The notes: generated from the letters alone by a model not told the origin. A stretch of DNA of 35,559 nucleotides from Vulcanisaeta distributa JCM 11213 (GCA_001316125.1 BBCS01000015.1:1-35559), one strand, 5' to 3'; counted from the stretch's first letter, positions 17,621 through 27,749 are shown. Made by a program: numbers and translations.

Positions 17621-18460
17621 ACCAAGGGCCCCCCCTTTTAACCATCTTATTAATAAACGCCATGTGCCTACGTATCAACTCCTCATCAGCGCCCAGGACA
17701 TTGACTAGGTACTCCTGCTCCACTGGATTAAGTAGGCCTGGGATTACTATCGTGTGCGGCGTCTCTCCAATGTTAGGCGCATCCTCGATTGTCGATACCT
17801 TAATACTTTGATTACCCCAACCAATCCTTGCAGCATATACTACTGCTAAATCCCTGCTTATAATACCTAATTTGCCATTATCCTCCATCTTCTTAAGAAG
17901 CTCCACAGCCTCACTCACGCTCATGAAGTCGCCATCATCCTTAATATCAAGCAATAATATTGTGTGAAGCCCACGAATAAGATTATCACTTAATACCTCA
18001 TAGGCCCTCATACTCAACACACCCATTCTTGGGTATGTTATGGTTGCCACAGGACCAAGTTTATACGGCGATAACCCAAGTTGACTAAGCACTGCACAGA
18101 CAATACTTACGGAGTTAATGACCCTAACGTTGAAGCCCCTCCTCTTGGCAATAACGGCTATGGTCGTATGAGTCGTGGCTATCATTGGATCGCCAATAAC
18201 GAGAAGGGCCGCATTACGACCACCCTCTAGCTCCCTCATTATTACCTCGCCATTCCTATCCTCTAAATCCTTCCTCGAAACCTGGATTAGGTCTCCTCTA
18301 ATGCTTCTTAGTTGATCCATGAATTCGGCAGGTCCCTTCGACGTGTACATCTCCAGAAATACCGCATCTACCGAACGTATTACCTCCAATGCCTCAGCCG
18401 TAATATTAGCAGGCTCAATCCAAGACCAACAATATACAGCGTTGGTGCTTCCTGACCCAC
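17571..18460 (-). CDS. dphB: Diphthine synthase (frame broken near the N-terminus)
   Basis: SAM-dependent methyltransferase that modifies His of aEF2 on the way to diphthamide. Start is GTG 18460: GQEAPTLYIVGLGLEPANITAEALEVIRS is recovered by restoring one G near 18415. Then VFLEMYTS, ALLVIGDPMIATTHT, NSVSIVCAVLSQLGLSPYKLGPVATITYP, and LLLDIKDDGDFMSVSEAV are diagnostic. GDPMIATTH is the family's SAM-side loop. The C7 near 17631-17637 sets the end: seven or four Cs gives the long tail with a 50-bp overlap of the MJ1316-type gene, while five would stop at about KRGPLV. Confidence 0.88.
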
Positions 18461-18480
18461 GTTATTTTCCAATTATTGAA

Positions 18481-18492
18481 AGATTTAAAAAC
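18481..18492. promoter_or_regulatory. Shared palindromic TATA box for dphB and icd
   Basis: TTTAAA at 18484-18489 reads as a TATA element on both strands. Its centre is about 27 nt from the GTG of dphB (18460) and about 27 nt from the ATG of icd (18514), so two leaderless transcripts could diverge from one site. Confidence 0.5.
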
Positions 18493-18513
18493 GTAGTAAT
18501 TACGTAAATATAG

Positions 18514-19759
18514 ATGTCCTCGAGGGTAAAAATACCTGAGGATGGAGAACCAATTGTTGTTCAGGGTGGTGTATGGAATGTACCTAACAAACCAATAATA
18601 CTTTACATCGAGGGTGATGGTATAGGGCCTGAGATAACCAATGTAGCCATTAAGGTGATTAATAAGGCCGTTGAGAAGGCCTATGGAAGCTCAAGGGAGA
18701 TCAAGTGGGTTAAGGTCTATGCGGGTGAGGAGGCTGAGAAGGTTTATGGTAATAGGTTCCCTGAGGAGACGATAAACCTCATTACTAGGTATAGGGTTGT
18801 CCTTAAGGGTCCATTGGAGACACCAATTGGTGGTGGTTGGAGGTCGATAAACGTTGCCATTAGGATGCTCCTGGACGCCTATGCCAATGTGAGGCCCGTC
18901 AAGTACATGCCAGGTCTTGAATCACCGCTTAAGCACCCTGAGAGGGTTGACATGGTTATTATTAGGGAGAACACGGACGACCTGTACAGAGGCATTGAGT
19001 GGAGTTGGGATAGCCCGGAGGCTGCTAAGTTGAGGAAGTTCCTTAAGGAGGAGTTGAAGATAGAGCTTGAGGATGACACTGGAATAGGCATAAAGCCAAT
19101 TAGTAAGTATAAGACGCAGAGGGTTGCGAGGTTTGCCTTTAAATTCGCAATTGAAAATAAGAGAAGGTCAGTAACGATAATGCATAAGGGTAACATAATG
19201 AAGTACACGGAGGGTGCCTTCAGGGAGTGGGCTTACGAGGTAGCCTTAAGGAGTTCAGGGATTACATAATTACTGAGGAGGAGGTGAATAAGCTCTATGG
19301 TGGCAAGGTACCGCCTGGCAAGATACTTGTCAATGATAGGATAGCCGATAATATGTTCCAGCAGATAATCACGAGACCCGAGAACTACGATGTAATACTC
19401 GCACCAAACCTAAACGGTGATTACATAAGCGACGCCGCTGGAGCCCTCATAGGTGACATAGGGGGTACTTGGTGGTGCTAATGTTGGTGATACGGGAGGT
19501 ATGTTCGAGCAGTACACGGAACAGCGCCTAAGTACGCTGGTAAGAATGTAGCCAACCCAACGGGCATAATTAGGGCCGGCGAATTAATGCTTAGGTTCAT
19601 GGGTTGGAGGGAGGCTGCTGACCTAATTGATAGAGCAATAACTGAGGCCATAAACCAGAAGAAGGTCACGCAGGACTAGCTAGGTATATGGGTGTTCAGC
19701 CATTAGGCACTAAGGAGTTTGGTGATGCATTAATTGAAATAATTGACCAATTAAAGTAA
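18514..19759 (+). CDS. icd: Isocitrate dehydrogenase, NADP type (frame broken)
   Basis: TCA-cycle enzyme forming 2-oxoglutarate. [14 protein letters not shown] opens the beta-decarboxylating dehydrogenase fold; [53 protein letters not shown] contains the isocitrate-binding SxNxxxR and Arg residues; the Lys of [23 protein letters not shown] and the Asp in [11 protein letters not shown] and NLNGDYISD follow. The tail [23 protein letters not shown] segment is recovered as [34 protein letters not shown]. Breaks at about 19244 (one C short), 19461-19465 (G5), about 19509 (one G short) and 19676 (one C short). This is the prokaryotic homodimeric type, about 415 aa. Confidence 0.92.
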
Positions 19760-19831
19760 ATTCGGTGATTCGCCCTTAAATAAATTCAATTTAAAATTAA
19801 AAATACCCTTTAACGATAATTCACTGATTCA

Positions 19832-20721
19832 TTACTTATAACTACTGATTGCCGTGACCTCTCTTTCCTTAACCTTAACCTCAGGTAACTTCGGATTGAT
19901 ATACTCATTAAGTGCCTTTACCACGAGATCCACATCGCTTGGATCTAGGTCCTTAAGTATTGGTCTATGACTCCTATAATTAACGATATCGCTTGGGTCT
20001 ATCTCAATGGTCTTCACGTCCTCCTCATAGTACTTAGCCTTAATGAGTACATTACCCAATGGATTAACTACGTGACTACCACCAAAGAATCCAAGTCCGT
20101 CGTATTGACCAACGGTGTTTACGTAAACCGTATATGCACGTTCTCAAGTGCCTGGCCACCATGAACGTCTCAAAGTGAATCCTCGACATGTCTGGAGCCG
20201 CGCTTATGTACACATGCACCTCCGCACCCTTTAACATCATGACCCTCGATACCTCTGGGTAAAACGCATCATAGCATATCGCAATGCCAACTTTATGGCC
20301 ATTAATATTAATAACGGGGATGTCACCCTTACCAATGCCGAAGTACCTATACTCATCAAACACTCCATATGATGGTAAGTGCCTCTTCCTATAAACGGCT
20401 AATACGCCGTCAGGTCCCACGGCAACCGCCGTATTATAAAGCACGTGAGTATCCTCATTCCTCTCCGCAAACCCGACAATAACATGGCAATTCCTTCTCC
20501 TGGCTCCATGACTAGTCTCGTAATCGTCTTACCACCTATTGGCTCCGCAATTTGAAAGAACATGTCCCTAGACATATAACCCGGTAAGTAAAGCTCAGGG
20601 GTCACTATCAAATCAGCGCCATCACCCACACAAAGTGTTTCCATGGCCTTAATCAGCTATCTAGGTTGAATTCCACATCACCAAGCTTACTACTATATTG
20701 AAGCAAGTGTATTCTAAGCAT
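19832..20721 (-). CDS. Carbon-nitrogen hydrolase (nitrilase superfamily), frame broken
   Basis: Nitrilase-fold amidase of about 295 aa. The catalytic Glu lies in VTPELYLPGY, the Lys in VYRKRHLPSYGVFDE and the Cys in VGIAICYDAFYPEVSR, giving the full Glu-Lys-Cys triad. The N-terminus MLRIHLLQYSSKLGDVEFNLD from ATG 20721 and C-terminal ENVAYTVYVNTVGQYDGLGFFGGSHVVNPMGNVLIKA are recovered by restoring four bases (near 20657, 20493, and two around 20122-20150). This could be a free amidase or deaminated-glutathione/omega-amidase type. nadE is divergent next door; some NAD synthetases use a fused nitrilase domain as a glutamine amidotransferase, so a split glutaminase partner is possible, but unproven. 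Confidence 0.8.
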
Positions 20722-20745
20722 TAATCAATGATGCTAGTGGGGGGG

Positions 20746-20755
20746 TATTAAAAAT
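20746..20755 (-). promoter_or_regulatory. TATA-like box, nitrilase-fold gene
   Basis: Minus-strand ATTTTTAATA about 30 nt before ATG 20721; a G7 run (20739-20745) lies beside it in noncoding DNA. Confidence 0.35.
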
Positions 20756-20781
20756 ACAAACTCCATTTTGCAAATGAGTAA

Positions 20782-20790
20782 GTAATAAAA
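20782..20790 (+). promoter_or_regulatory. TATA-like box, nadE
   Basis: GTAATAAAA is centred 27 nt before GTG 20813, which selects that start over TTG 20795. Confidence 0.4.
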
Positions 20791-20812
20791 GTCGTTGATT
20801 ATTAATCCTCAC

Positions 20813-21682
20813 GTGCCCAAAATAACTCTTGAGAACCTAATACGCATTGATTATGAGTACGTAACGCAGAGAATCATCGACTTCATTAGGTCATACGTTA
20901 GAGATGCGGGGGGGGCAACCGGCGCAGTCATTGGACTTAGTGGTGGTGTTGATTCCAGCGTTACTGCATACCTACTCGTTAAGGCCTTAGGTAGTGATAA
21001 CGTTATTGGGCTGATACTGCCCTATAAGACGACACCGCCTGAGGACATTAGGGATGCTAAGTACGTAGCTGAGACCCTAGGGATTAAGTATTATTACATA
21101 GACATTGGAAGGATTAGGAATGCCTTTGCTGAGTCAATACCTGAGTTTGATGAGAGTGATAAGATAACCGTTGGTAACCTCCTCCCTAGGATTAGGATGA
21201 CGCTACTCTATTACTTCGCCAATAGGTTCAACAAGGTAGTGGCGGGTACTGGAGATAAGAGTGAGTTATTGATTGGGTATTTCACGAAGTACGGTGATGG
21301 TGGTGTCGATATATTGCCAATTGGCGACCTATACAAGACGCAGGTTAGGTACCTGGGCAAGTACCTGGCTTACCCGATAATATTGCCTTTAAGCCATCAA
21401 GCCCAAGGCTTTGGGAGGGTCAGACAGCCGAGGGTGACTTGGCGTTAAATATGAGGATGTTGATGTAATTCTACATGCGCTTGTTGATTATAGGATGAGT
21501 GTTGAGCAGGCTGCTGAGGCAACAGGTAAGCCCATTGAGCTTGTACAAACAGTGTGGCGCAGGATATTGAATACTGAGCATAAGAGGAAGCCGCCGATAG
21601 TGCTAGGGTTTCCATGAGGACATTGGGGATTGACTGGAGGATGCCCGTGAACAAGACTGGGGTGAGCGAGCTCATGGAATAA
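20813..21682 (+). CDS. nadE: NAD synthetase (frame broken)
   Basis: Converts nicotinate adenine dinucleotide to NAD with ATP and ammonia. The PP-loop VIGLSGGVDSSVTAYLL (SGGxDS) is plain, as are YKTTPPEDIRDA, GNLLPRIRMTLLYYFAN and VVAGTGDKSELLIGYFTKYGDGGVDILPIGDLYKTQV. The tail is recovered by adding one G near 21367 (LGLPDNIAFKPSSPRLWEGQTAEGDLG), one near 21441 (LGVKYEDVDVILHAL) and one base near 21612. The end reads IDWRMPVNKTGVSELME. No glutaminase domain: the ammonia-dependent form. G8 at about 20908-20915 adds a Gly in DAGGATG before the PP-loop. Start GTG 20813 fits the TATA box. Confidence 0.9.
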
Positions 21683-21716
21683 GCCTTAATAATTTTTCTA
21701 AACCTCCATCCTCAAA

Positions 21717-21955
21717 ATGAGTAGGCCTTTGTGGCACGTCATTGAGGATCCTGCATACATCATTAACCTATACGCTGGCATTATCATCACACTCATGCTT
21801 ATAGCGCCGTGGTTATTTATGTAATAACACAATCAATCACCGATGCCATACTCACCTCACTACCGCCAATCTTCATAGCCCTAATAATGATTGCGGCTAA
21901 GAGAGCCATTAAGAGGAGCGAGGTCATGATATATGGTGATAGTTCGTGGCGTTAA
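21717..21955 (+). CDS. Small two-helix membrane protein (frame broken)
   Basis: About 79 aa, not assigned to any family. The first piece MSRPLWHVIEDPAYIINLYAGIIITLMLIAPWLFM has one hydrophobic helix. Restoring one base near 21822 (FM-VITQSITDAILTSLPPIFIALIMIAAKRAIKRSEVMIYGD) adds a second helix and a basic cytoplasmic tail, with stop at 21955. A TATA-like TAATAATTTTT near 21687 suggests its own transcript. It overlaps the next gene by 10 nt. The conserved-looking N-terminus and coherent hydrophobic pattern support a real gene. Confidence 0.5.
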
Positions 21956-22230
21956 GAGGTACTGAGAAGATTGAGTTACCAATATATGAAGTAACCAGGA
22001 TTAGAGTAAGGCCCGTGATTAATACTGTGAGGGTTATTAACATTAGGTTAATACCAATATCCTCAATACCGAGGTTTAATACCTGGTCTGTCACGTTCAT
22101 ATCAGGTGATAGGGAGATCATTAAGGTGTGGATCAACGAGAATGAACTTGATAGATTAAGGGCAGCGATTAGGAAGTTATGTAATGAGAGGTTAATATGT
22201 ATAAACATTGAAAGTGCTATGTCCATTTAA
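21946..22230 (+). CDS. Unrecognised small protein
   Basis: 94 aa from GTG 21946. I do not recognise it. It is rich in Ile, Val and Arg with alternating short strands (IELPIYEVTRIRVRPVINTVRVINIRLIPI, then NTWSVTFISGDREIIKVWINENELDRLRAAIRKLCNERLICINI), so probably a small alpha/beta or beta-sandwich protein. It overlaps the small membrane protein by 10 nt, and its stop overlaps the next ATG, so it sits in an operon ending in the QueF-like gene. A link to archaeosine synthesis is possible only by position. Confidence 0.5.
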   Translation: MALRGTEKIELPIYEVTRIRVRPVINTVRVINIRLIPISSIPRFNTWSVTFISGDREIIKVWINENELDRLRAAIRKLCNERLICINIESAMSI

Positions 22231-22586
22231 TGATAAGGACAATAAAGGCGGGGGGGCCCGTTGATCATGCGCATCTTGAGACATCCTTCTCAGCAATATG
22301 CCCAGTGGACCACAGCATTGATAATTACGTAATTGAGGTTGATTATAAACCGACATGCAGTGATGATGGTTGTATCTATATAGAATTGAACAGCCTCAGG
22401 GAGTACCTGGACGGGTTTAAGGACAGGGTTATCTATCACGAGGACCTAATTAACGAGTTAATAAATGAGTTCGTAAGGACCTTAAACCCAATTGAAATAG
22501 CGGTGACCCTCACAAGTAATTATAAAGGCATTAAATACGTAATAAGACGAAGTATTAATAAACGAGATTCCCAACACGCACTCTAA
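22230..22586 (+). CDS. QueF-like protein (archaeosine synthesis, amidinotransferase type)
   Basis: 118 aa. The pattern HLETSFSAICPVDHSIDNYVIEVDYKPT matches the QueF/QueF-like active site: SFxxxCPVxxxxDxY, with the nucleophilic Cys near residue 24 and a nearby Asp. The later ELNSLREYLDGFKDRVIYHEDLINELINEFVRTLNPIEIAVTLTSNYKG matches E-SKSLKLYL and FHExxxN of the family. In crenarchaea without the usual archaeosine synthase, QueF-like enzymes convert preQ0 in tRNA position 15 to archaeosine (established for Pyrobaculum). G7 near 22250-22256 gives AGGPVD. It overlaps moaA convergently by about 30 nt. Confidence 0.8.
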   Translation: MIRTIKAGGPVDHAHLETSFSAICPVDHSIDNYVIEVDYKPTCSDDGCIYIELNSLREYLDGFKDRVIYHEDLINELINEFVRTLNPIEIAVTLTSNYKGIKYVIRRSINKRDSQHAL

Positions 22587-23530
22587 TCTTTATCCTACTC
22601 AAATCACCGGATGCACCCTCTACGAAATTAGGCTTCCTTAGTGAGTTTGCGTACGTCATCGCCTTCATCAAGCCCTCCCTATCCTTGCCTTTATATATGG
22701 CCATAAATCAACCACGGGCTCCTTATATAGGCAGGTCTTTAACCTACCATCACTTGTTAACCTCATTGTTGTACACCCCGCACAGAAGGTTGGGTTATTG
22801 TAATTCTTAACTATCTCAACCTTAACCCCATCGACCTCGTAAATGGGCCTATTATGAAGATCCTTCCTCGTCCCCCCCAATAATTTGCCGTGCTTATTTA
22901 ACCAATTAATTATGTCGCTCAAGTCATCGTAGTACCTGGCAAATACGGGGAAGCCATCACCCATGGGCATTAACTCTATTAGCTGAAGAACGAAGCCGTA
23001 CTTGGAGGCAAACCTTATCATCATCGGTATCTCATCCGTGTTAAGCCCCCCCTTAGTACGACCACGTTCAACTTTATTTGCTTAAAACCCAACCCACTTA
23101 CATAGTCTATGTTCTCAAGAACCTTATCTAATGCATCAACTCCAGTTATGAACTTATACTTCCTACGATCTAATGAATGAAGCGATATATTTAATCTACG
23201 TAACCCATGATTAAGCAATTCCTCGGCATAAACATCAAGTAAATAGCCATTGGTTGTTAATGATAGGTCCTTAGGACCAACCCTATTTATTTCATCTACG
23301 ACCTTGACAATATCCCTACGTAGCAACGGCTCACCACCGGTTATCTTAAAATCATCAACACCCAATTCCTTAGCCACAGAGGCTACAAAACCAATGTCCT
23401 CAGCACTTAACTCCCTACTTAGAAACTTACCCTGTCCCTCAAAGTGACAAAAGATACATCTGTAATTACATACACTGTTAACCACGATCCTAAGCTTCAA
23501 CCAGGGCCTCCCATAATTATCAATTAACAT
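22555..23530 (-). CDS. moaA: MoaA-like GTP 3',8-cyclase, radical SAM (frame broken)
   Basis: First step of molybdopterin/tungstopterin synthesis. The radical-SAM cluster motif is CNYRCIFCHFEG (CxxxCxxC), followed by DFKITGGEPLLRRDI, SLTTNGYLL and LNISLHSLDRRKYKFITG. The second 4Fe-4S site is in FCAGCTTMRLTSDGRLKTCLY, typical of MoaA. Breaks at the C7 near 23046-23052 (restored LRGLNTDEIP) and one A near 22698 (DLMAIYKGKDREGLMKAM); the tail continues to IRVRVGNLVY, stop 22555. The end lacks the usual Gly-Gly of many MoaA proteins. A radical SAM next to QueF-like could suggest QueE, but the C-terminal second cluster and length argue for MoaA. TATA-like box near 23556-23564. Confidence 0.83.
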
Positions 23531-23586
23531 TATGATGACATAACATAATTGCGCGTTTAAAATAATTATTCCTGCATTAATTGTGT

Positions 23587-24703
23587 TTAATCAATGAATT
23601 TATTACTGTGTATTTTATCGATCAGATAATCATGGAGGAACCTTAACCCGTGCGTTGATAAGGCCTCGATCTCAACCTTCTTCTTAGTCCTTAGGAAGAG
23701 CTCGATCTCCCTCTTCCAATGATCACTCTGGAACCAGGGATACCTGAGTAATTCCTGGGCCCTCTTCAAATCCCTATCCGTAGCCTTTATCACGTACTCA
23801 TCACTAATCTTATAGGCGCGTATGTCCGTTGCTGTGACACCCACAAACTTGGCCTCGGGTGTCGCCAACCTATCACTCTCATAACTTAGCTTTATTGAAC
23901 CACTCTTATAAACGCTGTATATGTACCACCCGTATGGATCGCCGTCAGTCAGTACGTAAACGGCAGTCCATATTCCTCATTAAGTCTCCTAACAAACCTC
24001 CTGGTTGCTCTGTCAGGCATGCCCTTAGCCGTAATTAATAAACAGCCCTCCTTATTCCAGAAGCCCTCCCTATTAAGCCTCTGGAATATTGCGTCCTTCT
24101 CAATAACGAGTACATAATTAGCCTCAACCTTGACAATGTCGAGATCATCGGGATTCGGCGGAAGGCTTAATGCGGTATCACCGAGTTTCGTGGCGTCAAT
24201 CTCAAAGCCCTTAGATCTAACGATTATTGGCCCCCCCACGACCTTACCCTTAACATCAGCCGAAAGCCCCCCCATCTCCTCCCTGAGAATTCCAGTGGCT
24301 ACCTCAATATCCTCAATGACTGCATTGGACTCTGACTGCTCATCCCACGTGTTTTCCCTAATCACTTTGTTTATTATGTCCGCCTTAAACTCCATTGTGT
24401 GCTTACCATTGTAATATAGGTCCCTTATCGTTGGATAAACGCCCTCCCTAATCGCCTGAACTATTAACCTAAGCATTAACATAGTCTGCATGAACCTCTT
24501 AGACTCCTTAAGATCGAGAAACTTCCTCCTCAATTTCTCAGGGCCAAGCACCAGCATCTTTTTCTTTGGGTCCCAATCGTATTGCTGAGAGTCCTCGATG
24601 GTATTTCGAGGATTGGCTCCTTATTATTAAGTATTGTGTTTGTTATGGAATCGCCCCCCCAATCCTCAAGAACCTTAAGTACTTCATCCCTGTTCTTAGC
24701 CAC
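23587..24703 (-). CDS. top6A: DNA topoisomerase VI subunit A (frame broken)
   Basis: Catalytic DNA-cleaving subunit, homologous to Spo11. Starts at GTG 24703 (AKNRDEVLKVLEDWGG), selected by a TATA box at 24724-24733. EIPSRTLSNTI-WDPKKKMLVLGPEKLRR follows after restoring one T near 24566. The 5Y-CAP region holds the active Tyr in PTIRDLYYNG; the Toprim domain has NYVLVIEKDAIFQRL (Glu) and VLTDGDPYGWYIYSVYKSGS (DGDPxG), the latter recovered by restoring one C near 23964. End is HSNKFID. C7 runs give DWGGDS, GGLSADV and VGGPII. Subunit B is not in the window. Confidence 0.92.
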
Positions 24704-24723
24704 GGCTCATGACAGAACACTCA

Positions 24724-24733
24724 CTATAAAAAC
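24724..24733 (-). promoter_or_regulatory. TATA-like box, top6A
   Basis: Minus-strand GTTTTTATAG centred about 25 nt before GTG 24703. Confidence 0.45.
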
Positions 24734-24750
24734 TTAACGCCGTGAGGTCA

Positions 24751-24760
24751 TGCTTTAATA
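24751..24760 (+). promoter_or_regulatory. TATA-like box, argF
   Basis: TGCTTTAATA about 26 nt before GTG 24783, back to back with the top6A promoter. Confidence 0.45.
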
Positions 24761-24782
24761 CTTTAATTCCTTAGTTATTATC

Positions 24783-25741
24783 GTGACCAATATAAAATCA
24801 CTTAGGGGGGGTAGGGACTTCATAACCCTCATGGATTACACAACGGATGAGATAAAATACCTACTAAGTTTATCCAGAGATCTCAAGTCCCGGTATTACC
24901 AGGGAGAGCGGTACAATGACACGCTGAGGGGGGGCAGGACATTACTTATGATTTTCGAGAAGCCAAGTACCAGGACTAGGGTTAGTCTCGATGTGGCGGC
25001 GACGCAATTAGGAATGCACGTAATCTACTCAAACCCGCAGGAGCTTCAATTGGGTCGTGGTGAGACCATAGCCGACACGGCAAGGGTCGTGGATAGGTTT
25101 GTGGATGCCATTGCGGCTAGGGTGTATAGGCATGAATCGTTAATAGAAATGGCTAAATACGCCGTGGCACCCGTGATAAATGCCTTAAGTGATAAGGAAC
25201 ATCCATTACAGGTACTGGCCGATGCATTAACACTGTGGGAGGTTAAGGGGGGGCGGCTTGATGGCATTAAGTTAGCGTTTGTTGGTGATGGTGACAATAA
25301 CATGGCACACTCATTAATGATAATAGGCGCAAGCTTGGCTGGGAGGTTAGGATAATATCCCCCCCGAAGAAGTATTGGCCAAGTAAATTCGCTGAATTGC
25401 TTACTGAGGATTCAAGGAGGACCGGCGCTAATATAGTAATCAGTGATAATATTGAGGATGTTAGGGGGGGTGTGGATGCCGTGTACACCGATGTTTGGGT
25501 TAGCATGGGTATGGAGGCTGAGGCCGAAGAGAGAAGGAAGGTGTTTAGGCCATACCAGGTTAATGCTGAATTAATGAGGAGGGCGGGTCCTCAAGCAGTA
25601 TTCATGCACTGCTTACCTGCCCACAGGGGGGGTGAGGAAGTCACTGATGATGTGATTGATGGTCCACAAAGCGTTGTTTGGGATCAGGCGGAGAATAGGC
25701 TGCATACGGCTAAGGCGGTGCTAATATCATTATTAGTATGA
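24783..25741 (+). CDS. argF: Ornithine carbamoyltransferase (frame broken once)
   Basis: Joins carbamoyl phosphate and ornithine to citrulline. [15 protein letters not shown] is the carbamoyl-phosphate STRTR motif; [17 protein letters not shown] holds the HPxQ-type residues; [19 protein letters not shown] is the HCLP motif. The frame breaks at about 25343-25346 (GGG for GGGG), restored as [31 protein letters not shown]. Five G7 runs and one C7 each add one residue to conserved motifs: [42 protein letters not shown] 24783 is the start and fits the TATA box. This gene is the clearest example of the +3 tract pattern. Confidence 0.92.
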
Positions 25742-25788
25742 CGCGGTGTTCACTCTCACCATGAGTTAAACTTTACTGAGTGTGTAAG

Positions 25789-25800
25789 CTTTATTAATTA
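25789..25800 (+). promoter_or_regulatory. TATA-like box, Lon-like protease operon
   Basis: CTTTATTAATTA is centred about 27 nt before ATG 25821. Confidence 0.45.
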
Positions 25801-25820
25801 AGGAATCACCGTCACCTTGT

Positions 25821-27744
25821 ATGGCAAGACATAACAAGTCATTAGGCATTATAGTATTAATAATGTTAGCTTTGACATTGAGTGTATTTACGTATGCATT
25901 AGCGGGTGAGTGGCAGGAATTAACGGTATATGTTAGGTCAATAACCATACATGCATTAGCCGTCTCATCGAATAACAGTGGTGCTGTAATCAATATAACG
26001 GTAACGGCCATGAAGCCAGGCTCGGGCTATGTATACGTTGCGTCAAGCCCATTACCAACCGCAGAGAGTGGCACATTCTTATCATCATCGCAGATAGCGG
26101 CGTTAGTAGCCACATACCTAGCAAATCAACCATTCAATGAATATAACTTCTTAATAAACGTTGAACCGACAACCCTCGAGATAGGTGGTCCATCAGCGAG
26201 TGGTTACATGACGGTTGCAATGTGGGCGTTGATAACAAACCATACTCTAAATCGAGACGTCACCATGACCGGGATGATACTGCCTGATGGCTCAATAGGG
26301 CCGTGGGTGGTTTACCGGCTAAGATCAAGCAGCGGCTCAGGAGGGTTATGAAATAGTGCTGATACCCTATGGACAACAAATATACCAAACCAGCACTGGG
26401 CAGGTAATTAATTTAATAAGCTATGGAAGGAGTCTTGGCATTGACGTAATACCCATTATGGACGTTAGGCAAGCCATTTACTACTTCACGGGCGTGAACA
26501 TGTCAATACCAGCAATACCATCACGGGCACTTAAGACTCAGGCGTATGTTAATGTTACTAAATTCCTATGGATGAGGATATACAATAGGATAGTGAGCAC
26601 GGGAGCCATAAACTCCACAGACCCAAATGTTTCCAAGTACATCAATGAGGCGATAAATTACGCTAACCAGGGCATGTACTACACGGCGGCAAGCCTTGGG
26701 TTCCAGGGATTAATTAATTATTACCAGGACGAAATGCAGAATTACACGGCCTCGCAATTAGAGGGCTTACTCAATCAATTAAGTAATGAATTGCAGTACT
26801 ATGAAAATACGCTGCAGCATTACAATGTGACTACCGCGAACATAGACATAGTGATCGGTATTTATGATAGGATATTCGATGCTCAGCAATCATTAAGCGC
26901 GGCATCACAGGACTTGTCAAGCAATGATATTAGTGACGCGATAAGTAACCTCGCCTACGCGAAGGCTAGGATAGAGACCCTGGGTGATTGGCTGGCTGTA
27001 TTGAACGCCATAAAGGGTGGAGCGCCAATATCGGAGAATTACCTCGAGGAATTAACAAGCATGTACCTAGTGTATGCGCAGTCAATAACTGAGTACACAC
27101 TTTCCCTATCAAATGCCGTGGGCGCATCAAGCCTCCTTCAAAGCATGAACTCGGTAACCCAGGAGGTTCAGGAGGCCCAGAATAATTACCAAAAGGGCCT
27201 TTACTCGCTGGCACTTGCACAGAGTCTCGATGTCATATCAAGCAATGATGCAATGCTGCACCTATTATTTACGCCTATAATAAATGGGCAGGTAAACACT
27301 CAATACCTAGTCAATATTACGGATTACGTGGAGGAATTAGCTGTATTTAACACGTACGAGGCAGAAAACAACTGCAACCTATTCCCAATGCTCGCGATTT
27401 CATACATAGATTTCGGCAATTACTACCTAACTAAATACAACTCAACAGGAGACGTAAATGACTTGGCAGCCGCACTTCAACTCTATGAATTAGCAGCCTC
27501 ATACTCACAGGCACTCTATGAATTAGCCTCATCAACAAACTCGTGCAGTGCTGCATTCACGATATCGAGTATAGTACCAATAAATGTAAATAATACCGTT
27601 AATGCATCATTAAACCCAGCATTTAATACATCAACGAATTACAATACAGCGGCCTTAGCGGCGGGTATTGCATTAATTGCACTAGCTGTGGGTATTGCAG
27701 TATTCTCAATAAAAAGCCTAAAAACAACCACGTCTAAACCCTGA
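25821..27744 (+). CDS. Exported, membrane-anchored Lon-like (S16) serine protease (frame broken)
   Basis: About 640 aa. A signal peptide or anchor lies at residues 7-28 (SLGIIVLIMLALTLSVFTYALA). The S16 protease domain follows: AVSSNNSGAVINITVTAMKPGSGYVYV, then LEIGGPSASGYMTVAMWAL with the catalytic Ser of the PSAS motif, and GMILPDGSIGPVGGLPAKIKAAAQEGYEIVLIP with the catalytic Lys, recovered by restoring one G near 26301 and one near 26325. The remaining 450 residues are mostly helical, rich in Asn, Gln, Tyr and Ser with many N-glycosylation-type NxS/T sites, and end with a C-terminal helix (AALAAGIALIALAVGIAVFSIKSL). The protease therefore acts outside the cell, without an AAA domain. ATP-independent; substrate unknown. 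Confidence 0.8.
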
Positions 27745-27749
27745 TTATA

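Noticed and set aside
22555..23530. QueE (7-carboxy-7-deazaguanine synthase) instead of MoaA next to QueF-like
   Set aside because: The CxxxCxxC motif with a second C-terminal three-Cys site and about 325 aa fit MoaA; QueE is shorter and lacks the second cluster.
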